Positions 43,368-53,112 of a stretch of 64,000 nucleotides of DNA are shown here, one piece after another. The stretch is taken from positions 3,410,001 through 3,474,000 of the forward strand of contig NC_079491.1 of assembly GCF_020520425.1 (NCBI RefSeq). Reading direction: 5' to 3'. The position numbers were made by a program, and so were the translations under genes. Numbering within the stretch: the stretch's first letter is position 1; each line of letters opens with the position of its first letter. This DNA is from Spinacia oleracea (Eukaryota; Streptophyta; Magnoliopsida; Caryophyllales; Amaranthaceae). The notes under the pieces are model-generated. The model ran no database searches, was not told where the DNA came from, and saw only the letters and a list, made by a program, of their open reading frames with translations.

Positions 43368-46300
43368 TCATATTTTCTTGGACCAATCAGCATCACTGCC
43401 AACTCTAGGCATTCCTGATTTGATTCCCAGTTGTTTGTTCTCCTTGTTAGATTCTTCAGTCACCATGAAAGTTGATCCACAAGCTTGGCCCGAGCTATCG
43501 ACCCATGGAACTGCCTTTAGCACTTTTCGTGGATGCTCGTAGCTTTTCAGGCCACCAGCAGATGTAAAAAAGAATCCTGTTTAACAAGGAAATGAGGACA
43601 CAGTCACAAGTTGCACCGTAGAAGATTAACAAAATGGTCAGATAAAGCATTGTTCTCTTCACCTTATTCTTATTCTTACCAGATCAGATCAGATCAGACC
43701 AGAAAAAACAAAAAACACGCACATAAAACATTCAGAGCAGATCATACCAAACCAGATCAAGTGTAGGGGTGATAATGATACAGCTTTCTCAGTAGTTATT
43801 AGCCTATTAGGGTTGAGTTTGGACTCGAGTTGAATTTGATGGAGTCTAGCTCTAGTAGCTCGTCATTCGTAAACTATCTCATCTCATTGTTATCACTAAT
43901 AAGATTTTGTTCTCTTCACCTTATTCTTATTGCTTATTACATAAGACCAGGAAAATCAGAACAGACATACCAAAAAAAATCAAAAAACACTCACAGAAAA
44001 CATATAGACCAGACCAGATCAGATCAAACCAGACCAGAAACTAGAAAAATCAGAACCAAATCAGATGAAGAGAACAAGACCTAAGTAATACTCAAAGCAA
44101 AGCCATTACCAGATCAGTAAGATATTCAAAGCAAAGCCATTATTAAACGATAGAACCAACAAACTAATATCCTGTTCTTCCATACCTATTGTGTTACGTT
44201 TGATCAGAAAACTGGCTAGATATGAAATCTTTAGTATTAACTAAAATAAAAAGGACACTAATATTAGTTTGTGTTCATTTTTGTGTTTGTTTTGTATAAG
44301 GAGGTATGATTAGTAGGAACTAGAGAACTGGAGATATAATACAAGTGCATGAAAATGGCCCACTCAAGTTAGTAAGCCAATGGCAGTAGAGCATAAGTGC
44401 ATGCTATGGAGTATTCTGCAAGTTAATAATATGGTTGTGAAAGGCAATACCTTTCGGAAATGGAGCAAATGATCTGCCACAGGCGTTCTGCATAACCTCA
44501 GGAATGTCAGAGAGAACAAGGTGATCTTCAGAATCCGTTCCCCAGAAAAGAGGGACACTTCCATCAGTATCCTAAATCATCAAAAAGGGTAAATATTAAT
44601 CATTAATCAATCCCTTAATAACCAAACAAAGGTAAGGTTCAACAGAAAGGATTACATACTAAGAGCGTGTTTGGTATAGCACTTTTCAAGTGTTGGAAAT
44701 GGAATCAATTAACTAATTCCATTACCTGTTGTTTGGTATGAGAGATGGGTGACACAACTCCATTTCCAAAGGGTTAACGATTACCACCAATTTGTTACCT
44801 CTCTTAACCTTGTGGTAACAAAGTGTTACCCTCCTCAATCCCTTGTATCCCTAATTTGATACAATTAAGGGATTGTTTTCCTTAGGTATACCAAACAACA
44901 AATAATGATAACACTTAACATTACCATTTCTCCTTCTTAAATGTTTCCAATCCATTTCCTTTCCTAGATTCATACCAAACATGTTAACATTACCATTTCT
45001 CCTTCTTAAATGTTTCAATCCGTTTCCTTTTCTAGATTCATACCAAACATGTACTAAGCAAACAACAAATCTTTTTTCCAAAGAAAGCAGAGGGATATAC
45101 TGCTATAATCACTTACCACAGAGAAGAAGGTGGTCTTTATCGAACTGTCATAAATCACGAATGCAAATTTCCCTTCAATGTTTCTCAATGCATGATCAGC
45201 AGGACTGCTGCCTCTGTCTCGCAAGGAACGGTAAGCCTCTATGATGATGCTAACCTCATTCGCAGTTTTAGTTAATCCATACAATTGTTTTAGAGAAGGT
45301 ATGTTCTCAATGTGTCCATGAAACAAGCAGAATATGTCATCCACAACTGCAAAAAGCCTGGAGAAAAATGTTCAGAAATCAGTCTTTTGAACTTGAACAT
45401 TTACTTCACATAATTGACCTAAAGGGCCAACAATAACACGAGAAAGACAGAAACAGAATCGATGCTCAAGGGCATGATCAACAACAAGTCTTAAGACTTG
45501 AGTTGTGCTGGCGTGGCATATGACTCATCAGTCTTAAGATCAGACACAGAGAATTGTAGCATTGAAGTGGAACAGTCTTAACAAAGTCTTAAATTGAGTC
45601 TTGAAAAAACTAAGACCTCAACTTAAGACTTGATGTGTGAGTTGAATTAAATAATAAAATAATATTTTACATAAATTTAAAAGTCGAGGTAAATTTGATT
45701 GAATCTTAAGGAGGCTTAACAACGATTTAATTATTAAATATTAATGGAATAATAACATGGCATTTGAAGAAAATCTTAAGACAGGACCCCTTGGTCTTGC
45801 TCTCAATATGTCTTATTGGGGTGTTAATTAGGAAGGTTGAGATCCGGAAATTAACTGGAACCAATAACATCCTTACACACAGATTGAGGTTAATGAATAT
45901 ACCCATATTAAGTGAATTTATGATAGGTGAACACAGATCCTAATTCAGGTCTCAATAAATCCATTACTATGTCAAAGCCTAGGCTGACTTCCAAGCTTCT
46001 TGATTTGATTCTCACAAAAATCAAACATGCCTGATTATAATTCCGATTCAATCTTGTTTCTTCACAACACGACTTCTTACTAACATGTGTTAATTAAGGA
46101 TATAGGTTAAAAATTTGCTGATCGGATTGTTTTAGTAACCAAAAATTATCCAATTCAGCAAAGAACTCAATTCTTCTAACTTTCTGATCAACTTTAGTAA
46201 TCACAAATGATCCAAATGCATAATAAGATGGTCCATGAATCATGTGAGCATTTAAGATAGATAACCAAATCCCTTTTTCGTGTCATACACATTGCTTCAA

Positions 46301-47115
46301 TCATTAAGCACAAACATCAAACATGCTCGATTATAATTCCGATTCAATCTTGTTTCTTCATTAATTAAACATTTTAACATATAGATTCAAAATTCGGTGA
46401 TCGGAATGTTTTAAGTGGCTAATCACCACAACTCAGCAAAGAAATCCAGTTCTTCCAACTTGCTGATCAATTTTAGTAACGACAAATGATCCAAATGCAT
46501 AATAAGATGGTCCATGAATCATGTGTAGAAGTGGGGGTAAAGCATTTAAGATAGATGACCAAATCCCTTTTTCATGTCATACTCATATGCTTCAATCATT
46601 AAGCACAATCAATATCACTGAAAAAAACGATCTACTGAAATCAGATTATCAATGGATGAACTTCAGAAGTTTAATCAAACTAAATAATCAGTACCCTGTT
46701 CAAGAAAACTAATCCAACAATAATCAAATTCCTGCCATTTTTATTATTCATAAAAATCACTGTACAAACCCACTAAAAAAATCCAAGAATTTAATACACT
46801 AAATAAGTCAACCATTAAAGAAAATAAGTTCAACCCAGATTCTCAACTTCCAAAAGAATCACACCCAGATTAAAAAAAAAGTTACAAAAATCAAGAATTT
46901 TTAAAGTGGAATTGAAGTTACCTGGGTAAGAGAGGGTTTTGCTTATCAGATGAAAAGGCAATAAACCCAGAATCTCCAAGATGAACAGAAAGAGCATTTG
47001 GATGAACTGAAGAAAACTGTTGAATCAAAGCATCTTCCTTCACATTTCCCAATGATTCAGCATTCTTCAGCTCTTCTGGGCACTTTGCTACTTCCTTGTT
47101 GAACACTGCCAACAT
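43368..47115 (-). CDS. Aluminium-induced protein with YGL and LRDR motifs (DUF3700, TSJT1/Wali7-like)
   Basis: Four exons on the minus strand with GT-AG junctions: 47115-46922, 45357-45117, 44571-44451 and 43576-43368, giving 254 residues, the usual length. The start MLAVFNKEVA is the family's N-terminus; the longer in-frame upstream Met would add a Lys-rich stretch not seen in relatives. YGL is at 91-93 and LRDR at 110-113. The fold is that of a class II glutamine amidotransferase-like domain, but the catalytic Cys2 of true asparagine synthetases is replaced (here Leu2), as in this family, so enzymatic activity is unlikely. The end GMPRVGSDADW is typical. Relatives are induced by aluminium, dark/sugar starvation and auxin; the exact role is unknown. 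A TATA-like site and a G-box lie upstream. Introns carry a MITE and a 296-bp duplication. Confidence 0.9.
43905..44083. repeat. Fold-back-like repeat in intron 3
   Basis: TTGTTCTCTTCACCTTATTC at the left is partly inverted at the right as AGATGAAGAGAACAAGACC. Between them are many AGATCAGA/ACCAGA phrases. A related left end occurs at about 43650. Confidence 0.45.
44664..45052. mobile_element. MITE in intron 2
   Basis: AGCGTGTTTGGTATAGC at the left and ATACCAAACATGT at the right are inverted relatives; ACTAAG lies directly outside both ends (44658-44663, 45053-45058). A 68-bp tail unit, AACATTACCATTTCTCCTTC onward, is present twice in tandem at the right end. hAT or PIF type is not settled. 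Confidence 0.6.
46020..46606. repeat. 296-bp tandem duplication in intron 1
   Basis: ATCAAACATGCCTGATTATA begins copy 1 (46020) and ATCAAACATGCTCGATTATA copy 2 (46316). Both contain AATGCATAATAAGATGGTCC and end near TCATTAAGCACAA. About 85-90 percent similar by eye. Confidence 0.75.
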
Positions 47116-47210
47116 TTTCTCTCTCCTCTTTTTCTTGAAATTTCTTTCTTTTTCTTTTTTGGGTTGAAATTTGATCAAAATGGGTATGATTTCTGTCTAA
47201 TTCTGCAGAG

Positions 47211-47218
47211 TATAAATA
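47211..47218 (-). promoter_or_regulatory. Candidate TATA box of the YGL/LRDR gene
   Basis: Minus strand TATTTATA lies about 95 bp before the ATG. Confidence 0.5.
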
Positions 47219-47325
47219 AAAAAGGTGAGATTATTACTTTATTAGCAGTTTCCAGATAGATATTTCACCACTCAAAGCGCACACCATTAAATGGAGGGTG
47301 GAGATCTTCTTAGGATCAGATGAGA

Positions 47326-47331
47326 CACGTG
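47326..47331. promoter_or_regulatory. G-box / ABRE-like CACGTG
   Basis: The palindrome CACGTG in ACACGTGT lies about 210 bp upstream of the YGL/LRDR start codon. Such boxes bind bZIP/bHLH factors in ABA and light responses; use here is inferred. Confidence 0.5.
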
Positions 47332-47888
47332 TAAAACGTAGAGTGACTCAGACATTTAAATTGCTGTTATTGGTTTCTTGTTTCTTACTGTAATAAAATA
47401 AAAAGTTTCTGATTCTGATTCTGTTTTTGTTACTCTGTATTTATTTCTGTAAAAGTTGGGAAATGGGTAAATCTTGGTATTTGTAATTTTAAATTTCTGA
47501 TGATTTTAATATCATTAGTTTGTCAGATTCAGAAATTGTATAATGATATTATTATGTATTATGATTACAGATTTAAGTATGAGATTCAGTGTATTAACGT
47601 GTCTTTAGCATAAATGAATGAGTGAATGATCATCTACTGCTTCACAAATCACAATACATGAGAATTTAGATTATATATTAGTACTGTATTTTGTTAATTA
47701 ATCTTAAGTAAGGGTTGAAAAGTCTTCATTACACATTTAGTATTTTCTAGCTTAAACCGAAGTCTAACTCTAGTTTGGTTCTATCATATATTTAGTATGT
47801 TGTCCGGTGTTAGTTGCCTAACTTGTTAGCTAAATAGAATTTTCTCGATGTAGATGCCTGACATAGCATGAAATCACATAGATGAAGC

Positions 47889-48057
47889 CAGTGGCGGAGA
47901 TAGGGGTGTCAAGGGTGAGCCGCCGACCACCCATTTTTGTAAAAAAAAAAACGTTTATACCTTATATTGATTAGAAAATGTAAATTGATACAGATTAAAT
48001 AACTATTTTACTAACATGTCGACACCCTGATTCAAAAATGTCGACATCCTGCCACTG
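47889..48057. mobile_element. hAT MITE with perfect 8-bp target duplication
   Basis: It begins CAGTGGCGGAGATAGG and ends CATCCTGCCACTG. GATGAAGC occurs immediately outside both ends (47881-47888, 48058-48065). This is the classic hAT signature. 169 bp, non-coding. Confidence 0.9.
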
Positions 48058-48300
48058 GATGAAGCATGCATGAGTTTATAACAAGGATCAAAATCACTAA
48101 CATCATTATAGAATGAAAACACCAAATATTATGCAAAGAATATGTCCAATCAAGAACAATGAAATCTCATATATGAAGCATGCAAGAATTTATAACAAGG
48201 ACCAAAATCAGTAACATACTAACATCATTATAGATTTATAGAATTAAGACACCAATAATTATGCAAAGAATATGTCCAATCAAGAATAATGAAATATAAT
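48058..48300 (+). repeat. Two tandem copies of a ~120-bp unit
   Basis: GATGAAGCATGCATGAGTTT and ATGAAGCATGCAAGAATTTA begin the two copies; both run through GCAAAGAATATGTCCAATCA to AATGAAAT. The first copy starts with the hAT target site. Confidence 0.75.
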
Positions 48301-48527
48301 CTACAACACAAATCATTTACAGATATTGATTTGCAGCATTGTATAATGTACATCAATCTGCAAGTAATTACCTTGAGCAAAGGAGTGAACTTGAACTGTC
48401 TTCCCAGATACACCTTATTTCCCAGTATCAGGCAATACATCAATGTCATAGGACAATCACCAGTTCACCATATGAAAATGTACTGAAAATTGTGGCCTGG
48501 TGCAAGATTACCTAGCGCTGGCAATCC

Positions 48528-48727
48528 ACTGACCCGACCCGATAACCCAACTTGAACCCAACCTGAAGTAATTAAGAGAAATCCGAACCTGAATGACCTG
48601 AAATCGACCCGATTTGACCAATTTGTCATATCTTGTAGTAATATTAAGTTTTACAATATTTCTGACATTTTTTTGACACAACCCGAAACTAAACCCGAAC
48701 CTGACCCATTGACCCGAATTGCCACCC
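48528..48727. repeat. CCCGACCCGA-type repeat at the 3' end of the PPR gene
   Basis: Phrases such as ACCCGACCCGATAACCC, ACCTGAATGACCTGAAATCG and CCCGAACCTGACCC end immediately before the PPR stop codon at 48728. It is a relative of the GGGTCGGG repeats elsewhere. Confidence 0.6.
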
Positions 48728-51607
48728 CTACCAAAAATCGCCACAAGAGCAACTTCCATGCCGAAAATGGTGAAATCTGCTAGCATCCCTTACAATAATT
48801 TCCCTGTCAAAGAATTCAGACACTAACTTGATAAAAGCATGACAATCCCCACAAACACGAAGGTTCTTGTTCACTCGAATAGGGGCTCCCTTTGAAGATT
48901 CAAGGAGTGCATATGCAATAGCCAACCTCTCACTATGACCATACAACATCTTAGTTTTCTCCTCTTCATCAACATTATGCAAAACATACTTAGTTTCAGC
49001 AACATAACCTCCTTCCTTCTTCAATACCTCTATAACTTCATCCAATTTTTCATATATTTGGTCACTTTGAGGGTGAGTTTTATCCCTTGCCATGAAACTA
49101 TGTACCTTACCTCTCATTTCTAACCAGCTACAAGCTGGAGTTTTCTTCAACCCTTTTTCCTTCATTCTTTCTCTAACTAACTCAACATCATCCCACCTTT
49201 TAAATGCAGCAAACATGTTAGAAACTAACACATAATTTCCTGGGTTTTCTGGTTCTGAATCCAACAACTTTTCTGCAGCAATTTCTCCCAATTCTTTGTT
49301 GCAGTGAACATGGCAAGCACCAAGAAGAGCACACCAGACAACAGCACCAGGTTCAACTATGGTTTTCACAAACTGATATGCTTCTTTTAGCCGGTTTGCT
49401 CGGCCTAAAAGGTCAACCACACAGGCATAATGTTCAGGCCATGGCTCAAACTTATACTCATCTTTCATAATTTCCAGATATCTTTTACCTTCATCAATCA
49501 TCCCTGAATGGCTACATGCATAAAGAAGTGCCAAAAATGTAATATGATCAGGTTTTATATTTTCCATCTTCATCTTGTTAAACAGCTCAACAGCTTCCTT
49601 TCCACACCCATGCATTCCACAAGCATGGATCATACAAGTCCATAGAACTGTATCCTTTTCCTTGACGATGTCAAACACCTTAAATGAATTCTCTAATGTT
49701 CCACATCTTGCATACATATCAACAAGAGAGCTAGCAATAGAACCTTCTAGAAGAAACCCTTGCTTGATTAAGAACCCATGAACTTCTTTCCCTTTTTTCA
49801 AGGCAGAGAGACTAGCTGTGGCTGAAAGTAGGCTGATTAATGCCACGGAATCTGGTTTCAATCCGTCTTTTATCATAGAACGAAAAAGGCTAAGAGCTTT
49901 ATCTCCAAATCCATTATCAACATAAGCTGATATCATACTAGTCCAAGAAACAACATCTTTGTTTTCAATCAACTTAAACATACTAAATGCCAACTCTATA
50001 TTGTTGCATTCTCCATATGCATCTACAAGTGTGTTATCCAACACTAAATCAGATAGCCCTTTTCTCAAGATATATCCATGTGTCTCTTTTACATGATTAA
50101 GTTGTCTCAAAGAGGTACAGGCAAGCAGAACACTTCCAATCATCATGGCATCAATATTCACCCCGTCTTCTGGCCCGTCAGTTTGTACTTCTCGGAACAC
50201 ATCCAAGGCTTTAGTATGATGATTGCTTTGAGCATAGCCAGCTATAACTGTAGTCCAAGAAACAACATCTCTACAAAACATGCTTCTAAAAACGCGTTCC
50301 ATATAGTTTACGTGACAACATTTGGAATACATATCTATTAATGAGTTTGCAACTTGAATGTCAGAATCTAATCCATTTTTCATAGCATAAGCATGAGCTT
50401 CCATTCCATTGAGTAAGTTCTTTAACCTTCCAGAAGTTCCAAGGATACTAATCAAAGAGACCTGATCAGCTACCTGTCCTGCAACCAGTGTTTCATGAAA
50501 GAATTGAAGAGCCTGATTATAGAAACCATTTTGTACAAAACCAGATAGCATAGAATTCCATGTTATGCTATCTTTATCAGTCATTTTAAGGAAGATTTGA
50601 GCTGCCTCTTTCATTCTTCCACACCTTGTATACATAACAAGCAAAGCATTGGCTACATAGAGATGCGTATGATCATTCGACTTCAAAATTGCAGCATGAA
50701 TCTCCATCCCTAACCTCCTGAATGGCTCCTCACATGCTTGAAGTGCAGAAACATAAGTATAACTATTCATTCCAACACCAGCTTTCTCCATTTCTCTGAA
50801 CAGAGTTATTGCTTCAATAGGCTTCCCACTTGCAGAATATGCTGAAATGATTGAATTCCATAACACAACATCATCTTTTTCTTGAATTCTGTCAAATAAC
50901 TGCCTTGCACCAACAGTATCTTCACATTTAGCATACATACTCACAAGGGCATTCACAACAAAACCATTGGACTCACACCCAGATTTAACTGCAAAACCAT
51001 GGATTTCACTCCCTAATCTTAGGTCTTTTATCAAGCCACAAGCTTTAATTACACAAGGGAATGTGCAAGCATCAACATTCACCCCAAGAACCCGCATCCC
51101 TTGGTACAATTCAAGTGTTTCCCTAGGCTTCCCATTGGAAACATAAGCACCAAGCATAGCATTCCAGGAAAAAATAGTTCTCTGGGGCATTTCATCGAAC
51201 ACCTTCTTAGCATCAACAACCGCCCCACATTTCCCATAAAAGAACACAAGCTTAGTCCTCAAAAACACAGAATTTCCATGCCCATTTGATTTTATTACAT
51301 GGGTATGAATCTGTTTTCCTTCCCTCGTCGATTTCTTCCCTGCACAAAGTTCAATAACTGATGAAAATGCTTCATCAGGAGATAAATGGGCTACATTTTG
51401 GTGAGACAAATAGTTGGTGAGTGATAGAAAAGCTTCTTTTAGATTACCCTGTTTGCAAATTTCTTTTAGTGGTGAGGAACTAATAGATTTTGTCTCAATT
51501 TTGGAGGTTTTGAGGGGGATGTTGAAATGGGTATTCTTCAATATGTGATAGTTTGGCATGGTTGTTAAAGAAGAGTTCAAGAGAGAGGGTTGGATTGAAG
51601 AAGCCAT
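48728..51607 (-). CDS. DYW-class PPR protein, OTP86-like (chloroplast RNA editing)
   Basis: A single exon of 959 residues; the Arabidopsis OTP86 protein is about the same length. The chosen start, MASSIQPSLL, gives a Ser/Thr-rich chloroplast-transit-like N-terminus; an in-frame upstream Met would only add a (TH)n stretch from a microsatellite. About 20 PLS-type PPR repeats fill the middle (for example FSWNAMLGAYVSNGKPRETL and VVSWTTVIAGYAQSNHHTKAL). The E/E+ region follows and then a DYW deaminase domain with HSE (H891), zinc ligands C919-x2-C922-H923, and a C-terminus CSCGDFW (DFW variant of DYW). Closest by memory is OTP86, which edits plastid rps14; phrases such as EIGEIAA-type and GYVAETKYVLHNVDEEEK agree. 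Function as a chloroplast C-to-U editing factor is inferred from this match. The Pack-MULE lies 248 bp upstream. Confidence 0.85.
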   Translation of the reverse strand: MASSIQPSLLNSSLTTMPNYHILKNTHFNIPLKTSKIETKSISSSPLKEICKQGNLKEAFLSLTNYLSHQNVAHLSPDEAFSSVIELCAGKKSTREGKQIHTHVIKSNGHGNSVFLRTKLVFFYGKCGAVVDAKKVFDEMPQRTIFSWNAMLGAYVSNGKPRETLELYQGMRVLGVNVDACTFPCVIKACGLIKDLRLGSEIHGFAVKSGCESNGFVVNALVSMYAKCEDTVGARQLFDRIQEKDDVVLWNSIISAYSASGKPIEAITLFREMEKAGVGMNSYTYVSALQACEEPFRRLGMEIHAAILKSNDHTHLYVANALLVMYTRCGRMKEAAQIFLKMTDKDSITWNSMLSGFVQNGFYNQALQFFHETLVAGQVADQVSLISILGTSGRLKNLLNGMEAHAYAMKNGLDSDIQVANSLIDMYSKCCHVNYMERVFRSMFCRDVVSWTTVIAGYAQSNHHTKALDVFREVQTDGPEDGVNIDAMMIGSVLLACTSLRQLNHVKETHGYILRKGLSDLVLDNTLVDAYGECNNIELAFSMFKLIENKDVVSWTSMISAYVDNGFGDKALSLFRSMIKDGLKPDSVALISLLSATASLSALKKGKEVHGFLIKQGFLLEGSIASSLVDMYARCGTLENSFKVFDIVKEKDTVLWTCMIHACGMHGCGKEAVELFNKMKMENIKPDHITFLALLYACSHSGMIDEGKRYLEIMKDEYKFEPWPEHYACVVDLLGRANRLKEAYQFVKTIVEPGAVVWCALLGACHVHCNKELGEIAAEKLLDSEPENPGNYVLVSNMFAAFKRWDDVELVRERMKEKGLKKTPACSWLEMRGKVHSFMARDKTHPQSDQIYEKLDEVIEVLKKEGGYVAETKYVLHNVDEEEKTKMLYGHSERLAIAYALLESSKGAPIRVNKNLRVCGDCHAFIKLVSEFFDREIIVRDASRFHHFRHGSCSCGDFW

Positions 51608-51609
51608 TA

Positions 51610-51647
51610 GATTGAGATTGAGTATGTGAGTGTGAGTGTGAGTGTGG
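51610..51647. repeat. (GAGTGT)n microsatellite in the PPR 5' region
   Basis: Repeats of GTGAGT/GTGTGA directly before the chosen ATG. They create an artificial Thr-His extension in frame. Confidence 0.8.
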
Positions 51648-52024
51648 GTGGAAACATGAAATTTTACATCCAATTTCCAAACATTAAAGATACAATCAAC
51701 AAGAAAGGTTTAGACTTGCATCAGAAAAAACAAGAAAGGTAACATGGTTTGGGGCTGTTATTGTTATAAAGGTTCACATAAGCCGATCCCAAATCATTTT
51801 GGTACTATTATTGTTATAATGATTTGTAAATAGCATTACACACGCTAATCGCCAACAATCGGTCTTGCGCGCAACAGGTGTACGTTAATATTAACGTACA
51901 CCAAAGAGTTCACACGTGCCAAATTACCAAATAAATTGTTATGCGCCTCATCATCTGACAACTTAAGCTTTATGTCCAACAACAGCTACCAGATTTTAGC
52001 AATGGCAGCAGCTTCTCTACAGAG

Positions 52025-52162
52025 ATGTCGCCGCTCAGTTCAAGTCTTCTTCATCCTCTTGATTCAAGTCCTACATATCTAAACACCCACACGAGTACTG
52101 AAGAGGAGATTGATAGCTATTTCAGCAGCGTGGAGACTTTGCTTCAAAGCTCAATTCTTTAA
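52025..52162 (+). pseudogene. Exon-like fragment inside the Pack-MULE
   Basis: An open frame of 45 codons (start MSPLSSSLLHPLDSS, end VETLLQSSIL) with protein-like composition. An alternative frame starting at 52002 gives MAAASLQRCRRSVQ. A donor-like GTAAGT follows at about 52269. It looks like the first exon of a captured host gene; I do not recognise the parent. Confidence 0.4.
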
Positions 52163-52559
52163 TGCAGAACAGAGGAGAGAAGCGACGAAATCACGGTGAG
52201 AAAAAAGAAGACCCATATCCATTCCAATGGCACTACTACAATCAAACTAACCACAAGAAAATCTCAGTGTAAGTTTCTACTCTTCTGGTTTTTTATTGAA
52301 TTTCGGTCGCAAAATTGGGATTGCCCGCTAGGTGTTCGATGAATTGTCTGTGTGAATTTCTGAAATTGATTGTGTCAACATTGACTTACTCTCAAATGTG
52401 AGCTCTGGTGGAGTCGTGAACATCAGCCGTATTGTTTGTTGTTGTAGCTTCATGTTTTCTTCTTGTCCTTTACAAACTGATCAATGTCATCTTGGTGCTG
52501 AGGTTAGAGTACTTGATTTTATCAACTAGTGCAACATAATGTTATACGTACTTGTTACA

Positions 52560-52953
52560 TTCTTTCAATAAGCCATCATGGGCACAAACATTCAAGATTG
52601 ATGCAAATGTAATAACGATAGGCATAAACATTCTAGCCTCTTCATTTCTTCAAAAAGTTGTAAAGCTGTTATTGCACATCCATGAGATGCATATCCACCT
52701 ATAATTGCATTCCAGGAGATTACATCCTTCTGCATCCTCTGACCTCGTTCATTTCCCCACACCTCGAGTACATTGTAACAAGTGAATTATTGATTGGTAG
52801 ATCCGCAGTGTGAGTTTTGGTAATCAGCTGATGGATTTGTGTGCCCAAATCTAGGGCAGCAAGTCTTGTACAGACACTAAGAACTGATGATAGAGTGTGC
52901 TTATCATGCTTCACTTCCAGACATCCAGGATACAACACTGACAGCCCAAGCAT
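52560..52953 (-). pseudogene. Captured PPR gene fragment
   Basis: About three PPR motifs in the minus direction: HTLSSVLSVCTRLAALDLG, INNSLVTMYSRCGEMNE, then after frame changes KDVISWNAIIGGYASHGC and a P.VITFASILNVCAHDG-like end. At least two frameshifts break it, near 52740 and 52640. It is PLS-type and resembles MEF10-like mitochondrial editing factors rather than the adjacent OTP86-like gene, so it was captured from a different locus. Confidence 0.8.
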
Positions 52954-53027
52954 AGTAGCAACAACACTTGACAGCCCAATCTTTTAATGGCTATATATGT
53001 CGACATTGTGTGTTTTTTATTTTTGTA

Positions 53028-53099
53028 AGCCTATTAGCTCAACTGGCCGAGCACCGTGCAACTTGTGCGGAGATGTAGGTTCAAATCCTACATAGGCTA
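53028..53099 (+). other. tRNA-like sequence at the left of the array
   Basis: A 72-nt cloverleaf can be drawn: acceptor AGCCTAT/ATAGGCT, D arm GCTC...GAGC, T arm GTAGG-TTCAAAT-CCTAC with a perfect B box. The anticodon arm is poor, with A instead of U33, so it is not a credible functional tRNA. It may still bind TFIIIC. Confidence 0.6.
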
Positions 53100-53112
53100 T
53101 TGATTTTATTAT

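Noticed and set aside
53028-53099. Functional tRNA gene
   Set aside because: The anticodon loop lacks U33 and the stem is mostly wobble; related copies nearby are broken, so I list it as tRNA-like.
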